A program made the translations under genes and the position numbers. From contig JAJYIT010000025.1 of assembly GCA_021789975.1 (NCBI GenBank), forward strand, positions 1 through 64,000: a stretch of 64,000 nucleotides of DNA, written 5' to 3'. The notes beneath the pieces were generated by a model that saw only the letters and a list, made by a program, of their open reading frames with translations, made no database searches and was not told the DNA's origin. Below are positions 25,858 through 35,625 of this stretch, one piece after another; positions within the stretch are counted from its first letter, which is position 1, and every line of letters starts with the position of its first letter. This DNA comes from Bacteroidota bacterium (GTDB lineage Bacteria > Bacteroidota > Ignavibacteria > Kryptoniales > JAKASW01).

Positions 25858-28107
25858 ATGATCGGCGACGACAACTCCCACAGCAAAATGGATTTTTCCA
25901 GGCGGAAGTTTTTGACTGGTGCTGCCACTGCAGCCGCGTATGCGGCTCTACCTCGCTGGCTAATAGGCAGATCCGGACTGCGGGAAAAGATGTTGGCACT
26001 ACCTTCGACCTCCAGAACATCTGTCCCACAGGGTTCGATCATAGTAAATGCCGCAGCGGGGCACTTGACGAATTCCTTCAGGCCTGATCAAGCTCTTGGG
26101 ACTTCCATAGATATTCAGAGATTTGGTGCGGTCGACGAGCTCTATACTCTTTCTGTTATTGAAGAATGTTTGTCAGCCGGTTGGGGGCCTGTCACTTACA
26201 GGCAAAACACGGAGCTGAAGATCGCAGCATGGCACTGGAATCCAACTGGAAAGTGGAGCGATGAAGCGAATAAATCCGGATATTTTACCGGAAGCTCGGA
26301 ACTGACCGGGTTTATCCGTCACTCTTATGGTTATCCTCTCCCTCACCGTGGCCACACCAGAAACCTGGGAACGCTTTCAGGATATTCCCGCATTACCGAC
26401 GGCAACCCTGATACATTCTGGAAGAGCAATCCATATCTTACCAGACATTTTACTGGAGAGGATGATTCACATCATCCGCAGTGGGTTGTGGTTGATTTCG
26501 GTGCAGAGCAAGCTTTGCAGGTGATCGAGATAGATTGGACAGATCCTTACGCAATCGAGTTTGAAATCCAATACTGGACGGGAAAGGGTGACGCGATGGG
26601 CGCTCCTACCTCAGGAGTCTGGACCGCTTTCCCAAACGGAATTGTTTACCACGGGAAAGGGGGGAACGAAACCATAAACCTATGCGACTCGCCGATCATG
26701 GTACGATTTGTTCGGATTCTCATGACCGGATCCTCGAACACCTACGGCACGCACGGCACAGGGGACATCCGCAGTAGTCTGGGTTATGCGATCAAGGAAA
26801 TCCATGCCGGAACACTCAGCGGGGATGGTAAACTGGTAGACATCATCCAGCATTCACCAGACCAAAATCAGACAACCACATATTGCTCTTCCATCGATCC
26901 CTGGCATTCGGCCGCGGATCTTGACGAGCACGCCGGGGACCAGACGGGCTTCGACTTATTCTTCACCAGCGGTGTAACCAACAAACTGCCTGCAATAATA
27001 CCTATCGCGATGATATATGGTTCACATGAGGACGCTGCAGCGGAAATCGCGTATCTGAGGCAGCGCGGCTATCCGGTTTCGCACGTTGAGATGGGTGAAG
27101 AACCGGACGGACAATACTTTATGCCGGAAGATTATGCTGAGTTGTACCTTCAATTTGCTACAGCAATTCATAAGCTGGTACCTGATGCCAAGCTTGGCGG
27201 ACCTGTATTCACGGGTGTCAACGAAGACATAAAAGTGTGGCCCGATGAGAAGGGAAGAACATCGTGGCTGGGCCGCTTTCTCGATTACCTCAAGTCTCGT
27301 GATCGAATTTCAGAGCTTGCGTTTATGTCGTTCGAGCATTATCCGTTCGCACCTTGCGATGTGACGTGGAGCAGTTTGTACCAAGAGCCGCAGTTGGTTA
27401 GCCATATTATGCAAGTTTGGAAAGATGACGGCCTGCCCGACAATGTTCCTATGCTCATAACCGAAAGCAACCTTTCGTGGTCTCTTGACCAGTCTTTCGT
27501 CAATATATTCGGTGGGCTCTGGTTGGCTGAATATGCAGGGTCCTTCCTTACTGCCGGTGGAAGCGCCATTTACTATTTCCAATTTTTCCCGATGCCTCTT
27601 TCACCGGGCTGTCACGGATGGGGGACGTTCAGCCCGTTCAACGCCGATAAGAAACATATCATTAAGCAGTATACTTCACAGTACCATGCGTCTCGAGTCA
27701 TCAATCTCGAATGGGTGATGCCTGGACATGAAGTTCACGAAACGTATCATGCCCGGAGCAACGTTAAAGATGCGGCGGGGCAGGAACTACTTGCAGTCTA
27801 TGTTGTGAAAAGACCAGACGATCAGTGGTCCCTGATGATTGTCAACCGCGATCAGGAGAATTCGTATGCCGTTGATGTGACATTCGATGTTGGCGAAGGA
27901 AAGAAAGAGGTGCATTTTTCCGGGCCCGTTACGATGGTCACCTTCGGGAGTGAGCAGTATGTTTGGCATTCGGGAGGTCCGAACAGCGAAGCTAATCCGG
28001 ACAGTCCGCCGGTTACATCCACCGTGGAAGACGGTGAGGAAGCCTCGTTCACTCTACCGAAAGCGTCGATAACGATTCTGAGAGGTAAAGTGGAAGGGGT
28101 AGCATAG
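25858..28107 (+). CDS. Tat-exported glycoside-hydrolase-like protein with discoidin (F5/8 C) domain
   Basis: 749 residues. The start carries a Tat signal (SRRKFLTGAATAAAYAALP). Residues about 150-310 form a discoidin-like carbohydrate-binding domain (DGNPDTFWKSNP, WVVVDFGAEQALQVIEIDW). The central part resembles clan GH-A barrels: HVEMGEEPDG near residue 405 supplies a candidate acid/base Glu and LITESNLSW near 538 a candidate nucleophile Glu. A beta-sandwich tail follows. It probably hydrolyses a polysaccharide in the periplasm or at the surface. The exact GH family and substrate cannot be fixed by eye. AGGAG precedes the ATG. Confidence 0.75.
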   Translation: MIGDDNSHSKMDFSRRKFLTGAATAAAYAALPRWLIGRSGLREKMLALPSTSRTSVPQGSIIVNAAAGHLTNSFRPDQALGTSIDIQRFGAVDELYTLSVIEECLSAGWGPVTYRQNTELKIAAWHWNPTGKWSDEANKSGYFTGSSELTGFIRHSYGYPLPHRGHTRNLGTLSGYSRITDGNPDTFWKSNPYLTRHFTGEDDSHHPQWVVVDFGAEQALQVIEIDWTDPYAIEFEIQYWTGKGDAMGAPTSGVWTAFPNGIVYHGKGGNETINLCDSPIMVRFVRILMTGSSNTYGTHGTGDIRSSLGYAIKEIHAGTLSGDGKLVDIIQHSPDQNQTTTYCSSIDPWHSAADLDEHAGDQTGFDLFFTSGVTNKLPAIIPIAMIYGSHEDAAAEIAYLRQRGYPVSHVEMGEEPDGQYFMPEDYAELYLQFATAIHKLVPDAKLGGPVFTGVNEDIKVWPDEKGRTSWLGRFLDYLKSRDRISELAFMSFEHYPFAPCDVTWSSLYQEPQLVSHIMQVWKDDGLPDNVPMLITESNLSWSLDQSFVNIFGGLWLAEYAGSFLTAGGSAIYYFQFFPMPLSPGCHGWGTFSPFNADKKHIIKQYTSQYHASRVINLEWVMPGHEVHETYHARSNVKDAAGQELLAVYVVKRPDDQWSLMIVNRDQENSYAVDVTFDVGEGKKEVHFSGPVTMVTFGSEQYVWHSGGPNSEANPDSPPVTSTVEDGEEASFTLPKASITILRGKVEGVA

Positions 28108-28461
28108 AAGAACTACCGGATCGTGCGTTGTAGGCCGGCGTGCCTCGTTGTCTTCGCGACTCTTCGGCTTGTAGACATATCCGAGTCTTTTCTTGCCGTA
28201 TTTCGGTACAGACACACCCGCGTGCCGGACATTTTTCCCACCTTACCTCTGTAACTGAACAGCTCCGGGGACCTGCTTCCAAGCGACTCTCTGCTCTCCA
28301 CGGTATAAGTTACCGGCGAGCGCAGGCGTATGACCGGGCTGACGGTGTGAACCCCCAGAAGTGCCGGTGAAATTGCGTATCGTACGCGCCTGGGCCACCA
28401 CTCCTTTCTGGTATCAAGTGCAATACAATTCCCCGTTGCGTGATTACAGCGAGCTTTGCTA
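28108..28461. other. Intergenic region between convergent genes
   Basis: 354 bp between two convergent stop codons. Frames on both strands are arginine/serine-rich and unlike protein. I see no gene, tRNA or clear terminator. Confidence 0.5.
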
Positions 28462-29382
28462 TCACGACCCGAAGAGCACATATACTTGCAACGCCGCCGA
28501 TTCATGAATTCTGGCATGAATCGCCGTGCGCCATGGCAGTCTGGAATATGCAGGTATACCCTCCGCTTCTACTCCTTGCCAGTGACACATTAGTAGCGCT
28601 CTCGGCATGTGCCATATGCTTGTGACCACGGCTATCCTTTTAATACCCAATGAATCGATCAGGACCTTCCTGATGAAATTTGCCTGTTCGGATGTACAAT
28701 ATGTCGGTGATCGCTCCATGATAACAGCAGAGTCCGGCACTCCATTGTGTGCTAAGTACCATGCCTCGGTTTTTGCCTGGACGGCGCCGGTGACTACAAT
28801 TTTTTGGACCAGTCCCTTCTTGAACATTTTCAATGCTGCATTGAGTCTGTCTTTCAATACTGACCCCGGGGTGTGTGGCCCCGCAGCCCTCGCTCCGAGA
28901 ACCACGGCGGCTTCCACTGCCGCTTCCGGTTCGTTCGTTGTGAAGTTGAAACTGTTGATGTAACCTGCTATTGTGCTGAGCGCAACTAATGAGATCACCA
29001 TCGCAAGAGATCTCACGATGCGAGGGGATTTCCAGAGAAGAGCGGCGATAGTGATACCCAACTGGTAAGTGAGAGATCCATACGAAAGTATAGGGTAGTA
29101 ATCACTGGAAGGACCGATGGGTGGGAGAGCAAAGGAGCAAACCAGGAATGTAACCCCGGAAAACAAAGCAAGTAGCAAAAGGGCACTTTCCATCTTCTCG
29201 TGTTTAATTTCGAGTGCAAGTAGGACGAAAAGGACAACAAGTGCTAGAGGAATATTCTGAGTTGCGAGGATGGGTATCCCAGAACCCTCCACTGTCGGTC
29301 TCTGGAAGGAGACTATCAAGGCGGCGACAAGATCGGTTATAATTGTAATATGGGTGAGAATCCTCTTGTTCGATTTAGTCAT
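28462..29382 (-). CDS. YdcF/SanA-family (DUF218) membrane protein
   Basis: 306 residues. The N-terminal part has about five short hydrophobic segments (residues 8-160). The DUF218 domain begins at AAVVLGARAAG and continues through KDRLNAALKMFKKGLVQKIVVTGA, ERSPTYCTSEQANFIRK and VTSIWHMPRALLMC, the usual order of acidic and His residues. Family members (SanA, ElyC, YdcF) act in envelope integrity and peptidoglycan or surface-lipid carrier metabolism. The domain faces the periplasm. It is a single gene without co-directional neighbours. Confidence 0.85.
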   Translation of the reverse strand: MTKSNKRILTHITIITDLVAALIVSFQRPTVEGSGIPILATQNIPLALVVLFVLLALEIKHEKMESALLLLALFSGVTFLVCSFALPPIGPSSDYYPILSYGSLTYQLGITIAALLWKSPRIVRSLAMVISLVALSTIAGYINSFNFTTNEPEAAVEAAVVLGARAAGPHTPGSVLKDRLNAALKMFKKGLVQKIVVTGAVQAKTEAWYLAHNGVPDSAVIMERSPTYCTSEQANFIRKVLIDSLGIKRIAVVTSIWHMPRALLMCHWQGVEAEGIPAYSRLPWRTAIHARIHESAALQVYVLFGS

Positions 29383-29566
29383 CCTAATCTTTCCAATTGT
29401 AGAGAAATGTAAAGGGTCAATGCAGGAGAAGAAAGGAAGATCGGATTTTTTTTTGGAGTGCCGGACACATTCACAATGTCATCTCGGGCACGTGAAAAGG
29501 GACTTCTGCTGTGTAGTGTTCTGAATTCGTCCGGTGCAACTCTAGTTACAGTCAGGAGGCCTTGTC

Positions 29567-29647
29567 GTGAAAATGACTTTTCTGTGGAGTCTTGCGGCTG
29601 CAGTATCTTCATGTCTCTTAACACTGTCATCTGCTGCGGAACAGTAA
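29567..29647 (+). CDS. 26-residue orphan signal peptide
   Basis: GTG start with AGGAGG seven bases upstream. The peptide is a textbook secretory signal: MKMTF, hydrophobic LWSLAAAVSSCLLTL, then SSAAEQ with an AxA-like cleavage site, and at once a TAA. Nothing readable continues in the same frame. It is either the relic of a secreted protein whose body is gone, or a tiny secreted/membrane peptide. Confidence 0.4.
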   Translation: MKMTFLWSLAAAVSSCLLTLSSAAEQ

Positions 29648-30486
29648 AAGTTAAGCTTCTTTCAGTCGCCGATTGCGGGTCTCCGGCTAGTTATAAAGAA
29701 ATTTGAATATACGATTGCGCGGTAACAGGCGACTGAAACCTATATCGCTCCCCTTGGTCAATGCGTTCGTAAGATCAGAACTAACGCTCATGATTTTCTT
29801 CAAACCCGATATTCCACCTTGACGACGCAGCCGACGATCATGTGCGTTACTTATCGTGTAATCCTTTCGTCCCGTCACCTGTTTGCATGCTTCGTATTCT
29901 TCAAAGTCGATGCTGTCTTCAAATTAACTTGCTCCGTCTATCAGCATTTCTTCCAGCGTCCTCCCTTGTCTCAAAAACTCGGCGAATCATCTCCTCATAT
30001 TCTCCGTCAATTCCTATTACCATATGACTCACGAAAGGGGCCATGGCACTCTTGACACTGTTATGAAAAAGTGTTAAAGTATCGCGCATCCGGGATCAAT
30101 CGGATATAAAATGTCCCCGGGTGGAATAATAAATTCCGCAGTGCTGTGTATGGAGGGCCTGGGACTCATGATTTCTCAAAAGTGGAAATCGATTCCCGCC
30201 ATGTAGAGTATTCTGTATTTGCCTCAAACCAGCCTTACAGCGAGTTGGTATAAGTCTTGATCTATTAATAGGTGTGAGGTTGCCAGCTTGCCCGCATTTT
30301 GGCGAAATTGCGGGATCGGCGGTGTAGAGATAGTTCAGGGATGAAGCCGCACATAATAGTCAGGGACAGCAAACCGCGTTAGCGTAGACCCATCTCATAG
30401 TATATCTAATTAATGCTGAACATCACTGCAGAGCGTTCGCCGTGGGGTCAGCATTCAGAAAATAGATTAGGAGGAAGGAGGAAGGA

Positions 30487-30534
30487 ATGGAGCCACTCCT
30501 CTTTTTCTTGCTGATCATCGCGAATGTCGGCTAA
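30487..30534 (+). CDS. 15-codon hydrophobic mini-ORF behind a repeated Shine-Dalgarno
   Basis: AGGAGGAAGGAGGAAGGA precedes ATG directly; the peptide is MEPLLFFLLIIANVG. It may be a leader peptide or the start of a lost signal peptide. The hairpin ggag/ctcc covers its first codons. Support is weak beyond the unusual ribosome site. Confidence 0.25.
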   Translation: MEPLLFFLLIIANVG

Positions 30535-30750
30535 ACCGCCGATGGCGAGAAAGCGAAAGAGAATGGACGATGGTGCAAGGCCGAAGATAACTTCCGGTTA
30601 TGCCAGGAGGAGTCGATGTGTAGGCGGCAACCCGGCCGGCAAGTACCTGTGTGGTGAGCTACAACTGTAGAAGTTGATGAGTGCGGTAGGATTCACATCA
30701 GTGAATGCGGAGTAAATCCAATCATCAACAGAGTTACAGTCTGCATTATT

Positions 30751-31969
30751 TTGATAACTGGGTATGCTGGCTTCGTGCGCGGTCAATCAACAAGCCCGTT
30801 GCACCAGTACATGAATGTCCGCTCATTGATCAGTGAGCCTTATGCCTTCCAAGGGCTGCAGGACAGTATCGAAGCCACTTTTGGCAGCGTGAAACCAGGT
30901 GTGCGTGTGGAGATCTTCGAGAAGAAGCTCTCGGAGTTCAAAAACTATCTGTACCAGTTTCTTAGTCCTCCGAGTTTTGATACGAGCAGCATAACGATCG
31001 GAGAGCTTCGAGTTCTCTATCGGAGTGACACCATGATGATAGTTAACCTCGCCTCAGATCTTTCACTATCTGACGCTGTTGATGAGGCTAGTTACAAAAT
31101 GGTTGACGCGTTTGCAGTCGGTATCTCGAATGCCATTGAGGATTCGCCGTTGAAAGATGATTCTGATGCCATACTGTATTCAACGGTATCGGCCTTGCAG
31201 GACGCGGGCATTGCTTCAAATATTTCCTTCGTTCGCGATGAAAGCAATATTCGCAAGCTCGCTAAGGTATTGTTCACCTTCATGCTCTCCGACTTTAAGA
31301 GACATTTGGCGTCCCTCTTTCCCCGGAATCGATTTGGACGCAGCAGTGGGCAGCGTTGCGCTCAAAGGATACATAATCTCATTGAACTCGGCATTTTCTT
31401 CTGCCTTTGAAAACTTGAAAGAAAATTTGGACCGAGCAATCAACCAGGCAGAATACAAAGTCGAGACCGTGCTTAACAATTACGTTGAGAGTATGTTGGG
31501 GGCAACAGCGGGTTTCGCAATGACCAGCGGTGCCGGGGCATTCGGTGGCGGCTTTTTCTATAGCTTCAGAGCGAGCAGTGACCTGTCGATGGGGGCCTAT
31601 TTCAACGGGGCTCTTGACCAGACAGATAACACTCTACCGCCGGAGACATTGCTTGGAGTACAGGTCCAATTTGTGCCATGGTCCTCCGTTCAAGCTGACT
31701 TTATGCTCTGTCATCTTTTCGTGAAAGGCGAATTCTTTTCCTGGGGCACTGCTGAGGCGGGGATCGGTGTGTTCCGAAATTTCGGACCGGCAATAATTGG
31801 AGCGGAGGTCTATTATTTCCGTGACGTTGCCAACCGACCGGTAACTATTCTTGGGTTGTCAGGAAAGAGTCCCAGCGACAGGTCGATATCCTTTCTCTTG
31901 GGACTTTCCAATGTCGACAGGCGCTGGACTCCCATTATCCAGGCAGCAGTACCAATTTTGGGAAAGTGA
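30751..31969 (+). pseudogene. Frameshifted envelope protein with beta-rich C-terminus, unrecognised
   Basis: Two overlapping frames make one protein of about 406 residues. The first runs from a TTG at 30751 (upstream codons encode the remains of a signal peptide, VCIILITGYAGFVRGQ) to about 31325. The second continues in the +1 frame through GIDLDAAVGSVALKGYIISL to 31969. The N-terminal half is mixed helix/strand. The C-terminal half (AFGGGFFYSFRASSDLSMGA, then EAGIGVFRNFGPAIIGAEVY) alternates like an outer-membrane barrel. The switch lies near the ctctttcccc run at 31314-31325. No family recognised. No conventional start codon is available, so it may be decayed. Confidence 0.55.
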
Positions 31970-31974
31970 ACTGA

Positions 31975-32712
31975 CTCTATAAAAACTATTCTCTCTTCTT
32001 AGTAGTTCCATTATTTTTTGCCACAGGCCCGGCTTATTCCCAGGATAAGAACGCAAACGTTATTAGTTACTATGCTGTCACAAACTCCCTTGATGGTCAG
32101 CCCATGGTCGACATGATGAACGTTCTCAGATTCTATCCGATCTTTGCAATGCGTGCGCAGATAGACACTGTGGAAGTGACTGTGTACGTAGGGCCGCGGG
32201 TATATACGAGGAATGCCGACAAGTTTGATGGAGGACGTTATTGGGAAGCACTTTTGCCGATGTTCAGGTTGGGAGAGGCTATACAAAGGTTGGAGGTCGA
32301 AGCGATATTCAAAATTCCACAGAGTCTTCGGCCGCGGCTGCAATTGATTGCCTTGATGAAAAATTCGCTTAGCGTGGAGCTGGATTCGATAAACAGAGAG
32401 TTGCAGATGAAGGAGGCAAACTTTAACAGCCGGAAGAAACAAGCCCGATACGACTTCATTGAAAACAATAAGGAGTTCAGTGATATGGGCATAACACCGA
32501 GGCTGGCTGACCTGCTGAGAAAGGCTGTAGAGAGAGGAGACTCTTCATTCTACGATTGCGTGGACAGTATCTCGTCTGCTGGTGCATTGAGGCAACTGCC
32601 GGATGACAGCCTCCTGGCGGCGTACCGGCTTGCAAAAAGGCGGTCGACTTTATTCAGAGGACTTACAACCGACTTTAGATCTTTACAGGCAAATGCCGAG
32701 GCGGACAAGTAG
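31975..32712 (+). CDS. Secreted/periplasmic protein of unknown family, start codon unclear
   Basis: The frame is open from 31975. Its first codons read LYKNYSLFLVVPLFFATG then PAYSQ, an excellent signal peptide with cleavage after YSQ or nearby, but the first codon is CTC and no ATG, GTG or TTG precedes it; the first ATG (32104) would discard the signal. The mature part has a long charged helical region (SLSVELDSINRELQMKEANFN, residues about 125-165) and an Asp/Arg-rich end. It follows the frameshifted gene by five bases and precedes the next gene by nine, so the three form one operon. Function unknown. Confidence 0.6.
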   Translation, partial: LYKNYSLFLVVPLFFATGPAYSQDKNANVISYYAVTNSLDGQPMVDMMNVLRFYPIFAMRAQIDTVEVTVYVGPRVYTRNADKFDGGRYWEALLPMFRLGEAIQRLEVEAIFKIPQSLRPRLQLIALMKNSLSVELDSINRELQMKEANFNSRKKQARYDFIENNKEFSDMGITPRLADLLRKAVERGDSSFYDCVDSISSAGALRQLPDDSLLAAYRLAKRRSTLFRGLTTDFRSLQANAEADK

Positions 32713-32721
32713 AGGATATAC

Positions 32722-33327
32722 ATGATAAAGTCTGAAATGGAATTAAGCGTTGACTCTGTGAAGAGAAACCTTGCCGCAGATCTGGAGGTTGGCCTTACAG
32801 ATACCTCATACATCGGACCTAGCGTGACGTCCTCCGATCTTGTCATCGGTGATGATTTGAAGTCTGCAAGGATCCTTTATCGCAACTACAAGGGCTCATT
32901 GAGAAGAATGCCGGCGCTTGATCCCGCGGAGCGTATGGGAATTTTCAGAATTCGGTATGTTCCTTTTCCGATAGTGGGGAGCGATACAAATCCGAGAATG
33001 AATTTGAAACGTCCGTTTGCGGCAGGATCACCCGCCGTCTTCGAAGTGGGTCTTGCGTTTGGCGATGCGCTTGTCCCGGGCGATGACTTCGTAGTGCCTG
33101 CGTTTTCCTGGCAAAGACTCGGTGTCGCTTTCGCAATTACCCAGCAACTGTTCTCGGACTCGGCACAGGTGCTCGCGTTGGCAGTCACCTATGATTTCAA
33201 CTCCTACGGCAGCATCGGCGTCGGTGCTAACTTTGCGGGGAAGGCTGCCCACGGGTACTTGAGTTTCGGCATCAACAAGCAGGCTTTCGATGCCCTGATG
33301 AAGGGAATAGCCGGCGTGCTTCGATGA
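32722..33327 (+). CDS. Hypothetical protein with barrel-like C-terminus
   Basis: 201 residues with a good start (AGAGGA before ATG at 32722). There is no signal peptide on the ATG-initiated product. The C-terminal half alternates polar and hydrophobic residues and has strand-like stretches (VFEVGLAFGDALVPGDDFVV, LALAVTYDFNSYGSIGVGAN, YLSFGINKQAF) like outer-membrane barrel proteins. The missing signal is odd for such a protein, so the gene may be the second half of a protein begun by the upstream frame. No family recognised. Confidence 0.6.
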   Translation: MIKSEMELSVDSVKRNLAADLEVGLTDTSYIGPSVTSSDLVIGDDLKSARILYRNYKGSLRRMPALDPAERMGIFRIRYVPFPIVGSDTNPRMNLKRPFAAGSPAVFEVGLAFGDALVPGDDFVVPAFSWQRLGVAFAITQQLFSDSAQVLALAVTYDFNSYGSIGVGANFAGKAAHGYLSFGINKQAFDALMKGIAGVLR

Positions 33328-33493
33328 ACTGTATCGAGTCGGGGAAATACTCGGTTGACAACCTAAATGAAGGGATCGCATCAGCTCCAGAATCTATCCA
33401 GGGCACCCCTGCCATAACAACCGATATCACGTACTGCGGGGAAAACATTTCCCGACAAGATGATCCCACAATAATGACAAAGGAGAATTAATC

Positions 33494-34331
33494 ATGGCTG
33501 CTGAAAAAGTGAAAGAGAAATCGGACGTCGGTGATGGAGTCGCCGAACTGCAAAGCGAGAGGACAAGCAGCAAGAGATCATACCGCCTGGTTGTGATCAT
33601 GCTTTCTTTGCTGACCGGACTCGTGGTTCTAATTGCTTTCATGCCGTTGTTTATTGTCAAATACGTAGATCCAACGGGCGCTTCGAGTACCGAGGTGGCC
33701 GGGCACCTCGAGAACATAGCTAGTGCTCTGGTGGACTATTCCAAATGGACGATAGCGGTTCTTCTTGGTGCTTTTGGTGCATGGATCGGCGGCCGGCGCG
33801 GCTTATTTTTTCGGCAAGGAAAATCTGGCAGAGAGCAGCCAGTCCACTGAAGCAGCTCTCAAGTTGCAGCAGAAGCTCTTTCAGCGTGCCCCAACGTTTG
33901 AGCTGATCAAAGATATGACCCTTACGGCGATGAACCCTAATTTTGTTTTTGAAACCGACGCGGATGTCAAGGGAATTGTTGAAAAAATGGAGAGCACTTT
34001 CAGAGGATACTGGTTCGTGCCCATGGTGAAGAAGGATACAGGAGTGCTGATGGACATCATCCACGCGCAGGCTCTTTGGGGGGAGAAGAGGGACAACCTG
34101 AAATTGGAGGACAAACTTGCCGAGATCGATAAAGGCACCGATGTCAGCCTGAAGAAACTTCACGGGTCTTCGTTCTTCGCAAGTATCGCCTTGAATGACA
34201 AGATAAGCGACGTCTATGCGAGGATGGATCATGATGATGCTGAGGTGGCTATCGTGGTTGACGAAAAAGGGAAGCCTTCTCATTGCCTGACAAAGACAGA
34301 GTTAAGGACATTCCTGAAAATTAAAGATTAG
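33494..34331 (+). pseudogene. Frameshifted two-TM protein with CBS-like C-terminal part
   Basis: Frame one (33494-33850) encodes a cytoplasmic start rich in Lys/Glu, TM1 (YRLVVIMLSLLTGLVVLIAF) and TM2 (WTIAVLLGAFGAWIGG). From about 33790 the protein sense moves to the +1 frame: AGAAYFFGKENLAESS and on to 34331. The C-terminal 120 residues have two units of CBS-like order (DADVKGIVEKMESTFRGYWF; NDKISDVYARMDHDDAEVAI, then VDEKGKPSHCLTKTELRTFL). A single-base change in the ggcggccggcgcggc run would restore one protein of about 279 residues. AAGGAG precedes the ATG. The CBS assignment is tentative. Confidence 0.55.
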
Positions 34332-34565
34332 CGCCTCCCGTCGAACGATATCCGGCAGATTCTATTTGTCGTGCAACAGAATCACAAGCATTGAAAGAAG
34401 CGGTCGGTCGAGTGTTGGTGAGTATCGGAACAAAAGATAGAAGCAGGACTGCCGATTCAGTATCGGGAAAATTCGCGTCGATTAATATGCTTCGAGCAAT
34501 ATCGCTCGAACAAAAAAAAGGAACCGGTCTCAATCAATCATAAATCAATAGGAGTTGACTGGAGA

Positions 34566-35498
34566 ATGCCTCAAAACAATCATTACCGTATCCTCTCTTT
34601 CGATGGAGGCGGATTGCGCGGACTGATCAGCCTCGGTTTACTGAAGAGGCTCTCATCTCAGGACGGGTGCAAAGATTGGTTCATGAACGCCGACATGTAT
34701 GCGGGCACGTCTACGGGCGGACTAATCGCGCTTTCGTTGGCGAGCGGAAAGAACATCGATGAAATAATAAGCTTCTATAAAGAACTTGGACCGAGTCTCT
34801 TCAACAAGTCAACTTTCTATTACATCTCGTCGGTCTTCAAGTTTTTCCATGCAGGCTATAGAAATGTCGTGCTCGACCACCAGCTGAAGAGCATGTTTGG
34901 CGAGATGAGGCTCAACGAGCTTAAGAAGAATGTCGTGGTTGCTTCGTTCGACCTGAGTTCTAAGGTGGGCAAGAGGAACAGCTGGGCACCGAAGATCTTC
35001 CACAATTTTAACGGTGGTGATCAGGACAAGGACCTGGTTCGGAAAGTCGGGCTTTATACCAGCGCTGCACCGACTTACCTGCCTTCTGTGGAAGGCTACG
35101 TCGATGGCGGCGTATGCGCGAACAATCCTAGTATGTGTGCGCTGGCTGAAGTGCTTGACTCCCGAAACACCCCCAGGAGAAACCTTTCCGACGTTACCCC
35201 GGTATCTGTCGGTACCGGCGAAAATCCCGTCTCAGTCCGGAGAAAGAGGGTCAAATGGGGAATCATCGGCTGGAATAAGAAACTCCTCACTATGATCATG
35301 GACGGCCCGGTCGGGATAGCGCATTTTCAGTGCAAGAATATTCTGTCCGAAGACAAGTACCGGCGTATGCAGGTGGAGATGAGCGAAGACATCGGGATGG
35401 ACGATGCATCTAAGATTCCCGAAATGATCTCACTTCCTTACCGGATGGCCGAAGACAAAATCGCTGAGTGGGCAGGATGGATAAGAAAGAACTGGTAG
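34566..35498 (+). CDS. Patatin-like phospholipase
   Basis: 310 residues. The patatin hallmarks are all intact: the oxyanion loop DGGGLRG (residues 13-19), the nucleophile elbow GTSTGG (near residue 48) and the dyad Asp in YVDGGVCANNPS (near residue 180). The family hydrolyses acyl esters of phospho- or galactolipids. There is no signal peptide or TM, so it is cytoplasmic or injected. GGAG precedes the ATG. Its neighbours are unfamiliar envelope and TM proteins on the same strand, not a nucleotide cyclase, so a CBASS effector role is not supported by context. Confidence 0.92.
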   Translation: MPQNNHYRILSFDGGGLRGLISLGLLKRLSSQDGCKDWFMNADMYAGTSTGGLIALSLASGKNIDEIISFYKELGPSLFNKSTFYYISSVFKFFHAGYRNVVLDHQLKSMFGEMRLNELKKNVVVASFDLSSKVGKRNSWAPKIFHNFNGGDQDKDLVRKVGLYTSAAPTYLPSVEGYVDGGVCANNPSMCALAEVLDSRNTPRRNLSDVTPVSVGTGENPVSVRRKRVKWGIIGWNKKLLTMIMDGPVGIAHFQCKNILSEDKYRRMQVEMSEDIGMDDASKIPEMISLPYRMAEDKIAEWAGWIRKNW

Positions 35499-35625
35499 GG
35501 GAACTCTCAAAGTATACCCGCCACCAGCATGGCCTATTCAGGAGCGGTAATGGTTTTGAGGTCCGTGAGGAGTGGGAAGAGTGCGTTGTAATTAGACAAA
35601 AAGAATTGTTAAAAAGGAGGTCACA

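Larger units (their letters stand above)
29383..30750. other. 1.4-kb gene-poor region
   Basis: No gene of normal size is supported. The region contains two very short frames with strong ribosome sites (29567-29647 and 30487-30534, separate entries) and a hairpin near 30290-30314 (cccgca/tgcggg around ttttggcgaaat). Frames of 60-80 codons near 29458-30055 are cysteine/serine-rich or basic and overlap. The DNA looks like decayed accessory sequence. Confidence 0.45.

Noticed and set aside
34566-35498. Patatin as a CBASS effector
   Set aside because: No cyclic-nucleotide synthase, Cap2/Cap3 or similar gene lies nearby; the neighbours are envelope and TM proteins.
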